Shown here one piece after another: positions 10,221 to 21,126 of a stretch of 64,000 nt of DNA. The position numbers were made by a program, and so were the translations under genes. The notes beneath the pieces are model-generated. The model was given only the letters and a program-made list of their open reading frames with translations. It was not told the origin of the DNA and ran no database searches. The stretch's first letter is position 1, and every line of letters starts with the position of its first letter. This DNA is from Chamaecyparis obtusa (taxonomy: Eukaryota > Streptophyta > Pinopsida > Cupressales > Cupressaceae), in NCBI GenBank assembly GCA_027943335.1, contig BSBK01002059.1:744001-808000 (forward strand), read 5' to 3'.

Positions 10221-12959
10221 TTAGGCATATAACTTCTTCAGATGTAAAAAATCGATAGGCTCGGTAAGCTCTTCTCCCTCACGTGTAGATAGATGATAGG
10301 CCCTAGACCCAAATGCTATTGTGATGATATAAGGTCCTAACCAATTTATCTCAAACTTGCCTTTTTGCTCCCTATTCTATTGATTTTTAGGATTTTCTCT
10401 TAGAACTAGCTCACCCACTTGGAACTCTCTAGGATGAACTTTCTTATTATAAGAAGTAGACATTCTCTTCTAATAGGTGCACATGTGATCAAAGGTGGCT
10501 TTGTGACATTCTTCCAAAGTAGTGAGCTCATGCACTCTCATGGTCCTCTGGTCTTCATTGGTAATCAAACCATGTAGAGAGACTCTTAGTGAAGGTATTT
10601 CAACCTCTAATGGCAAGATAGCCTTGAGAACCATAGACCAAGAAAAAAGATGTTGCACCTATAGGAGTGTGGATAGAAGTTCTGTAAGCCCATAGCATAG
10701 GATTGATCTGTAGATGCCAATCCTTGCCTGATTTGTGCACTGTTCTGTGGAGAATTTTCAAAAATGTGTTGTTTGAGGCCTTACCTTGGTCATTCCCTTG
10801 AGGGTAGTAAACAAAAGACCAATGTTGTTTAATTTTGAACTTTTTTCTCAAGTGCTTCTTGTCTTTGTTTTTGAACAAGCTTCCATTATCCATGATTATG
10901 GAAGAGGGAATACCATAGTGGAAAATGATGTGATTCAAAATAAATAGGGCAACATGTTTTCCCATAGCTGCAGACAGTGGGACAAATTCAACCCATTTAG
11001 TGAAATATTCAGTAGCTATAATGATGAACTTATGCCCACTCGAAGAACTAGGATAAATTTTGCCTACCAAGTCAAAGGCCCATTGTTGAAATGGCCAGTA
11101 GGTAACAGAGGGAATGAGCTCACATCCAAGAGCATGAATGAGATTTCAATGTAGTTGACATTTCTTGCAGGACTTGGCATATTGAACAACATTAGTTTGC
11201 ATAGTAGGCCAATAGTAACCAGCCCTATGCAATTTTTGAACTAGCGCAAGACCATTAGAGTGTGAACCACATATGCCATCGTGGACTTCAGCTAGTGCTT
11301 TTTCTAACTCCTCTATTTCTAGACACCTAAGGAGAGTTCCATATAGACCCTTCCTATGCAAGTCACCCGAGACGAGGGTAAAGTGTGAGGAATTGTGAAT
11401 GAGTTGGTGCTTCTCATTGAAAGTTAGATTTTTAGGGATAACTTGATCTCAGAGATAGGAAAAGATGGCGGCATAGCAGGATGATTCATGACTGACCATA
11501 GTGTAAATGACATGGTCAGTAGGGGAATTGTAAGCGAGATAACACAATTCTTCCACCAGGAACTCAAAGCATGATTCATGCTCTTCCAGTTGCAGAATGG
11601 ATGCCAAAGTAGCCATGGCATCAACAACCTTGTTCTCAACTCTAGGAATTTGTTGGAATGTGACAGATGTGAAATAATTCCTTAGTGAGTCTACCATCTT
11701 CTTGTAGGGAATCAACTTGTCATCCTTTTTTTGGTAATCATCATTTACTTGGTTTATGACAAGCTGAGAATCTCCAAAGATGTGCAACTTAGTGATCCTC
11801 CATTCAAGGGAAAGATTAACACCATTCAGAAGGGCTTCATATTCAGCTATGTTATTGGTGCATGGAAAGAGAAGCTTATAGGATTTAGGAATGGTATATC
11901 CATGAGGGGTAACAAACAAGATTCCAGCACTAGCCCCATTCTATGTATAAGAACCATCAAAGAACATTTTCCATGCACACCCCGTGATATGCATGACTGA
12001 AGCATCTGTGAAGTCTATCTGAAGAGAAGCATTATCAGTCATGGGGAACTTCACCAATTGATCCATAATTTATTTCCCTTTAATAGCTTTCCTTTTGACA
12101 TATTGAATGTCAAATTCTAAGAGAAGCAACATCCATTTAGCAAGCCATCCAGTAAGCACAGCTTTACTGAGGAGATACTTTAAAGGATCAATTTTGGTGA
12201 CCAGCTGCGTAGTATGTGCAAGCATGTAATGTCTAAATTTTTGAGACACAAATACCACTACTAGACAAGCCTTTTCAATGCTTGTGTAATTGAGTTCATA
12301 AGCAACCAGAGTGTGACTGATATAGTAGATAGCTCATTCTTTTCCCATATCATCTTGTTGTGAAAGGAGAGCTCCTAAGGAATTGGTCATAGCAGAAATG
12401 TACAGTATCAAAGGTTTCCCTTGGATAGGTGGCATAAGAATAGGGGGTCTTGCTAGGTAATCTTTGATCTGGTCCAGGTTCTTTTGACACTCCTCATTCC
12501 ATATGCAAGTAGCTCCTTTATGCAAATTCTTATTGAAGGGTTGAGCTCTATCAGGTAACTAAGAAATGAACTGCCTGATAGATTGGAGATGGCCCTAGAG
12601 ACCCCTTAATTGTTTGATGTTGTGAGGAGGTGGCATCTCCATGATAGCTTGCACCTTTTTCGGGTCTACCTTGATCCCTTTTGCTGATATGATGTACCCT
12701 AGTAGTTTCCTAGAAGTGACACCAAAAGCACATTTTTAGGATTTAATCTGAGTTGGAATCATTCCATTCAGTCCAATATCAAACTCAAATCAGATAGATG
12801 AGTGCTCCTTTTTTGAGATTTAGCAAGTGTATCATCAACATAGTCTTCCATGTTCTTATGCATCATATCATGGAATATAGTGGTCATAGGCCTTTGATAG
12901 GTTGCACCAACATTCTTAAGACGAAAGAGCATGACATTCCAACAAAAGGTACTCCATGT
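10221..12959 (-). pseudogene. G1 pol, 3' part: RT C-terminus, two RNase H domains, integrase
   Basis: Minus-strand Tat-type Ty3/gypsy pol, broken by stops and frameshifts. From 12959 downward: the RT block FCWNVM and EDYVDD (YVDD box near 12831-12846), then the connection RNase H (ILYISAMTNSLGALL, KIDPLKYLLSK). The second, archaeal-type RNase H follows at 11449-11950 (PCTNNIAEYEALL, FGDSQLVINQV), then the integrase zinc finger at 11146-11361 (paired His and C-K-K-C). The integrase core at about 10600-11070 has FTKWVEFVPL and IIMDNGSLF. The pol ends with LVLRENPKNQ, GKFEINWLGPY and a stop at 10221-10223. The catalytic Glu of integrase reads Lys at 10780-10782. The 5' part of the gene continues at 24228 beyond the G2 insertion. 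Confidence 0.92.
12955..12959. repeat. left target-site duplication of G2
   Basis: CATGT, directly before the LTR start at 12960. The right-hand copy at 24223-24227 is CATGC. Removing G2 and one copy restores the spacing of the G1 RT frame relative to the intact homologue in G5 near 62341-62370. Confidence 0.75.
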
Positions 12960-14191
12960 TGTAATACCCCAAAAATGGGCTATAAGTTCATTAATCTCCT
13001 ACATCATCAAATCGAATGAAATTGACATCAAATTTCTAACCTAAGGCACATCTGAACATCATCGAATCCTAATTGATTATCTCAAATTCTGCATCGGGGA
13101 ATATTCATAGTAATATTCCTAATTATCCTAATTATCTTTGATTTAATGATTATTTTACAATAAATCCTATTTATCCTAAAGTTTGATTAATTGAATATTC
13201 TAAATATTTAATTAATTAGATTTAATTCTGCCACTTAATTATTTAATTGAATTTAATTATATTTATTCCCAAGTATTATTATTTAAATTTGACAATAAAT
13301 TAAAATTCCTACTATTAATTGATTAAATTCTTATTTAATTAATTAAAGCAAGTTGTCATATTTAATAATATTATTTTTGGAATAAAATTTTGAAAAAATA
13401 ATTGATTAACCCATAAATCAATTGTTTTATTTTTAAAATCAGTTAAGTTGGAAATAAATCACTTTATTATTAAATTAATTCATAAATAAAACATGCACAA
13501 TCAGAAAAGCGGACAACTATCAATTATCAATTAAAGCTAAACTCTATTTTGAGTTAAACTTTGCTTTTGCATGTTTTTGTGAGTTAATTATTCTTTATTT
13601 AAAAATAACTCAAAAATCAACCTGAGTTATTTGAGTGATTTATGGCTTTTTTCCCATGCACCTCCAAAGCCCTAGATTTCTATAAATTAAGGCTTCAACT
13701 CATCTCAAATCATCTCATAATTTTGCAAGCTTACTTTGCCAAAGTCATCTACGAATTGCACAACTATTTTGAAGAATTGGAATTTGGAGAATCAAAGTTT
13801 ATTACGAATCAAGGCTATTGTGAGATCAATTTGTTTTTTTTTTACATTCATTTAGATTCTTTTTCATATCATTGTTAGATCATTTTAACATATCAATTTC
13901 CATATTAGCATAGATTCATATCAGTTTTGATCATATCATTGCATTGAAAATCCAAAAAAAAAAAGATTAATTGCATTCATATTTCATATCAGTTTTGCAT
14001 TCAAATCCTTCATTTAGGTGTCGTCTAGGTCACTGATCTCGATAGCAATCTGAGAATATCAATCTCGCACCTACTAAAAGGCAGTAAATCGCTTGGTTAG
14101 ATTAGATTTCAATTTTGCATGATTTTTGCTAACCTCTAATATTTTACTGAAGTGTTGTGTCTACAAATCAGGTACAATTTTCACACACACA
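12960..14191 (+). repeat. 5' LTR of G2
   Basis: A 1232 bp LTR starting TGTAATACCCCAAAAATGGG and ending TTTTCACACACACA. It is highly AT-rich. It matches 23197-24222 closely but retains about 200 bp (roughly 13820-14025) that the 3' LTR has lost. TATA box at 13681-13688. Confidence 0.93.
13681..13688 (+). promoter_or_regulatory. TATA box of G2 5' LTR
   Basis: TATAAATT downstream of CCTAGATTTC, with AAGGCTTCAACTCATC following where transcription would start. The identical motif is in the 3' LTR at 23919-23926. Confidence 0.65.
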
Positions 14192-14195
14192 TTTC

Positions 14196-14213
14196 TAGTG
14201 CCCACCGTGGGGC
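14196..14213 (+). other. G2 primer binding site (tRNA-Lys type)
   Basis: TAGTGCCCACCGTGGGGC, four bases after the LTR end. It differs at two places from TGGCGCCCACCGTGGGGC, the complement of the 3' end of plant tRNA-Lys(CTT) as I know it, which is seen intact at 35216-35233. The two changes fall at the 5' end that would pair next to the tRNA CCA. Confidence 0.75.
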
Positions 14214-16982
14214 AACCCACCTTTGCATGCTGATTTTGATTCTTGGAGCTAAAACCCTAAAGTTTCAAAGATTTAATTTTATCTCCCAAATGGATTGGAG
14301 GTTTGGTCTGAATTTTTTTTTGCAGGTTGGAGACATATCAGGGAAGCTTTGATAAAAAAATTCAAATTTTTTTGAATTTTTTTTTAATTTTTCATAAAAA
14401 ATTAATTTTAGGTGAAAATCAGTATATTTTTTGGAAATTTTTATATTTTTGAAAATATCTTTAAATTATACAGGGGGTCCATTCTTTGTGTTTTAAATTT
14501 GGATGCAATATAATAGCTCAAATAGTCAATTTACAAAAACTAGTTTGTTTTGGTAAAATGGGTCTCTAGGGCACAAATGAAGAGATTTTTCTAAAATTTT
14601 CCATTTTTGAAAATCTCTCTATTTTTTAGTAGGGGTCTCTATTATGCATTTTTATTTTTATGGCTGAAATCATAAAAAAAAAAATCAGATCTTGTTGACT
14701 AGGTCAAATGCAGTAAAAAAAATAAAGTTTTGTGATGGGTATGCACTTTTTTTTTTACATGGTTCAATGAATGATATGAGTTGTCATTTGGGTTAATTGC
14801 TGGTTATTATTGTTGATAATAATTTATTTTTAGAGCTAACCCTATGATTTTCATAAGTTGAATATATGTTGCATATCTTGTTTGCTTGTTTGCTTGTTGG
14901 AGAGTTCGTCACTTACTTCCATGGAAAAGCTCAACAAGAATTGCTAAAAATTAGGAAAAATCTACTAAGAACATTGCGAGGATCCCAAGTATTCTCCTTC
15001 ATCTAATAATATTTTGATTTGGACTTAAAATAAATCTCTTATGTGTCTGGCTTGTGTGCATCTTTTCATGCTTTTGTCTATTTCTACACAATTGCATAAT
15101 TGATACTAGGTTGTGACCCCTTAAGGATTCATTAAGTAGTCTTAGATACTTGTGATTGATCTTGATTGCTATCTTGGGTTATTGGACTTGCTAATCCACT
15201 GACCCCTCAGTCCACTCTGTGGTTGCAAGGTCAACGCCACATTAAAGGGGAGGGGTCAACAGGACAGAAGCGTTAAGTGTTCCACTTGGCAACCCATTTA
15301 TGCTTTTAGGAACTCACTTGTTTCCTAAGTTGGGGATTTTTTTTTAGCTTGTGTGAGGTGTTAAGTGTTCCACCTTGTGGGCTCATCTCATATTCACTTT
15401 ACGCATTAAGTGTTCCTCTTTCTATTTTTCAAGTACTTTTGGTAGATTTACTTTTTGGAAACATACATTTGTGCTCACATAGTAATTAGGCCCTATGAAC
15501 ACTATTCATGATTCTTGAGAGATTGGATTCCCAGTGAAATCCTTCTTGACGACAGAATCCTTGTAGGTAGGGAGGATACTTAGTGCATTTCACATTCAAC
15601 TTGGTTAGTGCATCTTCTCTTATTGATCGATACATTCTCTCCCCAGAGAGGTTGATAGATCACGTGGGGTTGACATCATGAGCTTTGGTGAATCAAAATT
15701 GGTTAGTGCACCTTCTCTTATTGATCGATACATTCTCTCCCTAGAGAGGTTGATAGATCATGTGAAGTTGACATCATAGAATTTGGTGAAGCAAAAATTT
15801 GTCTTAGCGTTTCAGATTTATCTGTTTGCTTTGTTTGGGTTAAAAGTGAAAAAGTGTCAAAAACCTTGGATCTAGAGCCAAGTCCCCTTGTGGTACAATA
15901 CTGTGAGTCATCTTTAGAGAGGGTTAACCATAGTGGACAATCCCTTCACAGGGAAAACTGTGTTGACAGAACCTCAAGCGGTAATAGCCATTTTCATCGT
16001 GGTAGTGACAGCCGCTATATAAATGTCCTTGTGGAAGAAATCTCCATGGGTATGGTTCATTGTTGGGTTGTTAGATCTCCCTAGCAGCTCCTGAAGATTA
16101 AGTTCTCAGACTATGTCAAAACCTTGGTGCGCCGGGATTGGAGTTCACCCCTTTGGATCATAAAAGTTGCAGAGTCAAACCATTACTAAAAACCCTAGCG
16201 AGGCCAAATTTTCATTTTATAGGGCATATGTACATTCTTACAAAACATTTTTGGAACATACACAATTAGCACTTCTGAGGATTAGAATGAATGTCACTTG
16301 ATTGTTCATGCGCAAGGTTGCTTTTGCCCTTGTTCATTATTTTTAGACATGCTTGAAATCACTTCCTTGCTATTTTGCATGCTTTTTTATCTACTTGGCT
16401 ACTAAAAATGATCAAATCTGGTATAATCTTGAAATCTGGATAGTACATTTTGCAAACCATCTGAAACTGAAAACCCTAAAATTTGCAAAATTTGATGTAA
16501 AATCCTTTCTGGAGCCAAAAGTCATCTCAGGAGGTCAGAAAGTCATACAAGTTTCTATCAAGTGTCATTTCATTACTGCCCATCTATCGTATGATAGAGA
16601 ACCCACTATCATATGAGTTTGTAGAGTGTCGTTAGCGAAAATTTTGAAAAGTTGTCAAAAAATTGTCAGAATTGCCAGATACTTTAGCTTTTACAACCTA
16701 TTTCCAGAATCTGTCATACAAATCACTGTGTCAAGAATAGAGTAGTAGCTATTGAGAATTAGTACACATGAGGAAGAAACTCTGATGAGGGCCATGATGA
16801 AATAGATGCACGCTATGTAAGTCAAGATTAACAAACTTGAGAAAGAAAAGGAACCTAAAGAGTTCTCCATGGAAGCTCTATGCCCTTTTCCATTTGATAA
16901 AGACTTGCACATGTCACCATGCCTCTGGACATAATTTGAGCAATGTGATAACCCTTATGATACCTCTTCCAAAGAGAGTGAC
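14214..16982 (+). other. G2 leader, non-coding
   Basis: Long leader between primer site and orphan ORF; no ORF supported. It holds a phrase like GTTAAGTGTTCCAC three times (near 15272, 15360 and 15407), a 98-bp tandem duplication at 15601-15796, and a palindromic CTATCGTATGATAG-like segment near 16583-16612. That last motif recalls the repeated GCATGATACT motifs of the G1 and G3 leaders. Confidence 0.6.
15601..15796 (+). repeat. 98-bp tandem duplication in G2 leader
   Basis: Two adjacent 98-bp copies starting TTGGTTAGTGCA, at 15601-15698 and 15699-15796, differing at about ten positions. Each contains an inverted repeat with outer arms TGATC/GATCA and inner arms TCTCT/AGAGA around CCCC or CCCT, which could fold as a hairpin in the leader RNA. 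Confidence 0.85.
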
Positions 16983-19035
16983 ATGCCCATCTTTGAAGAC
17001 TATGATGACTATGATGATAGACAATGTAATGATACCTATGACACGTCTGTTCCTAAGAATCCTCCTCATCGTGTGTTCCTACTTACTACAAATGGGCTGT
17101 CACATTGGATAGATCATGATGGTGATCCATATGATTCTAATTTTGAAAGAGACTTTGATGATTTCTGTGCACAATACCTAGATGATCCATCTATTTCATT
17201 GGAGGAAGAGAAAGTTTACCATGCTGATTATAAACGTCAATACTATAAGGATCTCTCCTCTAAGAACTCTCAGGCTGAATATAAAGATTACATCTCAAGC
17301 AAGATTATTTTAATGTTGGACCTTTGTCTTGTGATGGTTCCCTTCCATCCCCTACTTCCTCCAATACCCGTACATTTCCTAAAGCTTCTGAGTCTTTCAA
17401 ATCTTTCACAAAACCTTCATCTGACACAAGCCCTGATACTTTTCATGCGATTCCCTATAGTTATCCTCCATGGCTACCTCTTAAAAAAACTCATGCTAAC
17501 CTTCACTTGGCTGCAAATACTTTCAATAATGATAAACCTAAAGAGCCTAAGCCTTCATATGCTATAATCCCTACTTTAGCTAGTCCTCCACCATCTCTTC
17601 CAAAGTCATCCGTACAATCCCAACATGCTTCCTTATCCTTAGAAGTGGCTCCATGTCAAGAGGACTCTAAAAATGATGAAGAAAAGAACATAAAGAAAGA
17701 TCAAGATCAAGAACCCTCCATGTCATCCACTCCTTTTCCCGATGTCTCTTATCTGTTTCATGGTTCTTTTGATCCTGCACATCCTTTTTCATGCATTCCA
17801 CCATGTCTTAAGTCTTCTCCTAAGAAAGATCATGCTACTAGTTACACTATTGAGCTTATTGACCATCAAAATAACCTTACTACACTTGCGCTTTCCAAAG
17901 AGGATACTTCCATCAAGGTTGGTAAAAATGGTGTTGTTCCTTCCAATGTTAAGCCTATTGAAAATCAAGAAAAGAATTATGCACTTATGCTATCCAAAGA
18001 TCCTTTTCAAGATCAAAGTCTTCCATCTTCTTATTCTACCACTCCATGTTTGTTTCCACTTTCTACTCATCCTAAGTCTTTTCAAGCTTTGAACAATCCT
18101 ATCAAAGAAGGTGCTCATATTCAAGATGTCCATGATTCTATTGAAAATTCTAATGCTCACTCTAAAGATGCTGATATCCTTGGTTGTCATATAGATGCTG
18201 ATGAAATTATTGATTATCCTTTTGTGTCTTCCACTTCCATCCTTGGACCTCTTCCACCACTACTAAAGGCTTCACATCTTCCTTCCATCTTGGGTCCTTA
18301 TGTCCCTTCACTTTCCCCTCCTAACTCTCCTAATTCACCATCCATCTTGGGTCCTTACATCCCTCCATCTCCCATCTTTCCTCAAGATCAACATAGATGC
18401 ATACCCTTGAATCCTTTTTATCCACCCACCCATTTAAACCAATCATATCCTCCTTTTTCTTCCACAAGTCCCAAGTCTTTTGGAAATAACTTGAATGTTC
18501 AATACAAGAAAAAGAAGCAATACAAGAATCCATAAAAACAAAAGATCACCATGTCTCCTCTAATCAACATGGAGGCATAAAGTCAAAAGAGATATCTAAG
18601 AAAAAAACTATAAGACAAGTATGGGTTCCAAAATCCATCATTGAAGATATTCTCTCTAGATCATCAAAAGGAAATAAAAAGTCTATGACTATATGGATTC
18701 CAAAGTCTCTCTTGAAAGAGTCTGGTGTTGAGCACAAAGTGAAGTTGACATTTAAGCTTCCAATGGCTTCCACTTCATCTTCTTCCAAAAACATTCTTCC
18801 ATTCCATGCACCTAAACCACAACCTCTACTATCCATTCACCATATTCCTTCACGTATTCCTTCATTCATGATTCCTCCATCCTCTCACTACCCTTCAAGA
18901 TGTGTGTTGACATTGATCTTTCCTTCCTTTCCATCTACTCTTTCACAATGCTTCCATTTATTATCCTTCTACCTTCTATCCTTTTTCCTCATTTTGCTAT
19001 TCCTCCTATCTTCCAACCTTACTTGCTTTACATAA
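16983..19035 (+). pseudogene. orphan ORF with SILGPY and WIPKS motifs (G2)
   Basis: A protein of about 680 codons split over three frames: 16983 to about 17310, 17324-18535, and about 18536-19035. N-terminus is acidic (FEDYDDYDD). The middle is Ser/Pro/Lys-rich and low in complexity. Around 18220-18370 a segment repeats as SILGPLPP, SILGPYVPS and SILGPYIPP. The C-terminal part has VWVPKSIIED and IWIPKSLLKE units followed by VKLTFKLPMAS, then a hydrophobic tail. The G5 ORF at 59842-60911 matches it from PIENQEKN onward. I recognise no known domain. A structural or accessory ORF of Tat-type elements is possible. Each repeat pair suggests internal duplication. Confidence 0.7.
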
Positions 19036-19213
19036 AACCTTATCCTCCATTTTTCTCTTCCATCTCCCTTTCCCTATCAGCATCTTTGAGCATATCATTT
19101 TGATTCCTTGGCATATCATGGTTTATCCTTTCAAGGATCACTATCTAAAAAGCTTGCATTCTTCCAAAAATTAAAAAATAAAAATAAAAATTAAAAATTA
19201 AAAATTGAAAATG

Positions 19214-19348
19214 TGTCTTGGTGAAAACCTGGAAATAGGCACCTTGGTAGCAAAAGTAAAGAGAAATAAATTCATCCTATGGTGAAAACCACTCCCTTGT
19301 GGCACCTTGGATAAGTACCATGATGAAAACCTGGCAATCAAGCATCAT
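19214..19348 (+). repeat. trio of bulged hairpins between orphan ORF and integrase (G2)
   Basis: 19214-19249: stems TGTC/GGTA (with G-U), GGTG/CACC and CCTG/TAGG, loop GAAA. 19274-19312: stems ATCC/GGAT, GGTG/CACC and CCAC/GTGG, loop TCCCTT. 19320-19348: continuous outer stem ATGATG/CATCAT and a damaged inner stem starting CCTG. All keep the AAAA bulge. The same three types in the same order are at 59655-59527 in G5. 19036-19213 is A-rich spacer without coding. Confidence 0.75.
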
Positions 19349-19868
19349 GCGTAGTTCTTCTACATATTTCATCCATTCCATCTTGTCTCTTTGATCTTGA
19401 CAAGGTTGATCTATACACGAACATTTGGCTATTTTTTGAGTTGTCTTATGATGATCTTGCTTTTATTCCTTGCATGTTTAGCCTTCATATCCATCTTCCT
19501 CCATTCATTTTTGTCTATCGCTATCCTTTTCCCCTTTGGTCTTGATCTAATAGAAAGAAAGAGTAAAACATAGTGCTATGAAGCCTCTTGACATGTCTAC
19601 TCCTTTGGACTACATCCTTTCCTTCTTTGACATTATGCTTTTGTTACTTATCCTATGCTGGCCTTTCATTACTCGTCCAAATGCGCTTTACATGAAAATT
19701 TTTCCCTAGCTTGGGTATTCTTGACGAGTTTGACCTTTGAGGATTTCTTCCATTTATTCTTCTTCATTCGCTCATCTTCCATCTCATCCACCGGCTTGCC
19801 AATCCCTCTTGTTCTCCACATTGCTAGACATTGGGACCGCATGATATGATCTTGCTTGGGAGTTTGAA
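19349..19868 (+). other. conserved non-coding segment before G2 integrase
   Basis: No long reading frame holds. The sequence from about 19590 (TTGACATGTCTACTCCTTT) to 19835 (GCTAGACATTGGG) is recognisably homologous to the minus strand at 58850-59130 in G5, which also lies just beyond its hairpin trio. The conservation is at nucleotide level; no shared protein frame is evident. Confidence 0.5.
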
Positions 19869-20849
19869 ATGGAAAACGAAGCTATCAAGTTTGCTAAGAA
19901 CTTTCAAAAGTGCCAAGTGCATGGTAACTTGATTCATGCTCCAAGGAGAGATCTAATCCCTTTCACCACACAATGGCCTTTTCAACAATGGGCTTTTGAT
20001 CTTATCGGTGCTATCTATCCACACTCTTCTAATGGACATACCCATATAATCACAACTACAAATTATTTCACAAAATGGGTAGAGGCAGTTCCCTTAACAC
20101 AAGCAATGGGGAAATAGATATCTATGTTCATCTTGAACTACATCATTTGTAGATATGGGATCCCACATTCTATAATCATAGATAATGGGGGAGAATTCAA
20201 AAATAAAGACCTAGATGATTTGTGTGCCAAATTCAAGATTACTCAACATTGGTCATCTATATACTATCCTCAAGGGAATGGAGAAGCTAAGGCCTCTAAC
20301 AAAAATCTATTGAAAATCTTGCACATAACAGTTAATAAAACAGGATGAGACTGGCATCTCATGATCAATCTAGCTCTCTAGGCCTATAGAATAAGTATCA
20401 GAACACCTACTGGGGCTACACCTTTCACTTTAGTTTATGGGTCTGAAGTGGTACTAGCTATTGAGGTTGAAATCCCATCACTAAGAATCAGAATGCATGG
20501 TCTAGTAACTGATGATGACTACAGAGTGTCTAGGTTGCAAGAACTTGAACTACTAGATGAGCATAGACAAGTAACGTATGATCATCTCAGAGTATATTAG
20601 AAAAGAATGTCTAGAGGCTACAATAAGAAAGTCAGACACAGAGAATTTTAGGTTGGTGATCTAGTCTTGAGAGAAAATCCTAAAAATCAATCCCATCGAG
20701 AACACAAGGGGAAGTTTGAATCCAATTAGCTGGGTCCTTTTGTAATTACTACTACTTTTGGCTCTGGTGCCTATCAACTCTCAATGATTGAAGGAGAACA
20801 GCTCTAAGAACCAATCAACATTCTCCATCTGAAGAAATTCTACACCTAA
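19869..20849 (+). pseudogene. integrase fragment of G2
   Basis: Ty3/gypsy integrase core and C-terminal part, with about six nonsense codons. Readable blocks in order: QKCQVHGNL, WPFQQWAFDLIG (first catalytic Asp), FTKWVEAVPL, IIIDNGGEF (second Asp), QHWSSIYYPQGNG, ATPFTLVYG, LVLRENPKNQ, GKFESN and LGPF, then LHLKKFYT and a stop at 20847-20849. The expected third catalytic residue, 36 positions after the second Asp, is Lys (20289-20291) in place of Glu, as in G1. The zinc finger is reduced to its last part. Stops fit Gln, Arg or Trp codons changed by transitions. Integrase would insert the cDNA; this copy cannot. Confidence 0.9.
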
Positions 20850-20917
20850 TGCATTTAGTATATGGTAAAATGTCCTGAAAAAATCTTTAAAATTGGAAAA
20901 AGTCTTGAAAAAATGAA

Positions 20918-21126
20918 CATCTTGGTGAAAACCTAGCAATAGGCACCTTGATGATTCACAAAAAAATCAAAAAATGTCAAAAGTACAAAAAAATTGAAAA
21001 AATAAAAAATACAAAAAAATGAGAAAAAGAAAAAGTGCCTTGGTGAAAACCTGGAAACAGGCGCCTTGGTAGCAAAAATAGAATCTCTGCCAAGATGGTG
21101 AAAACCAAGCAAATGAGTGCCACTTG
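20918..21126 (+). repeat. trio of bulged hairpins after G2 integrase
   Basis: 20918-20953: stems CATC/GATG, GGTG/CACC and CCTA/TAGG, loop GCAA. 21036-21071: stems TGCC/GGTA, GGTG/CGCC and CCTG/CAGG, loop GAAA. 21091-21126: outer stem CAAG/CTTG kept, inner parts decayed. Each unit is 36 nt with a 2-nt internal loop on both sides and an AAAA bulge. A-rich spacers separate them. The order matches the minus-strand trio of G1 at 10112-9914. Confidence 0.77.

Noticed and set aside
17742..18190. Overlapping plus and minus ORFs rich in Leu/His or Arg
   Set aside because: Shadows of the low-complexity orphan ORF, which has the frame conserved in G5.
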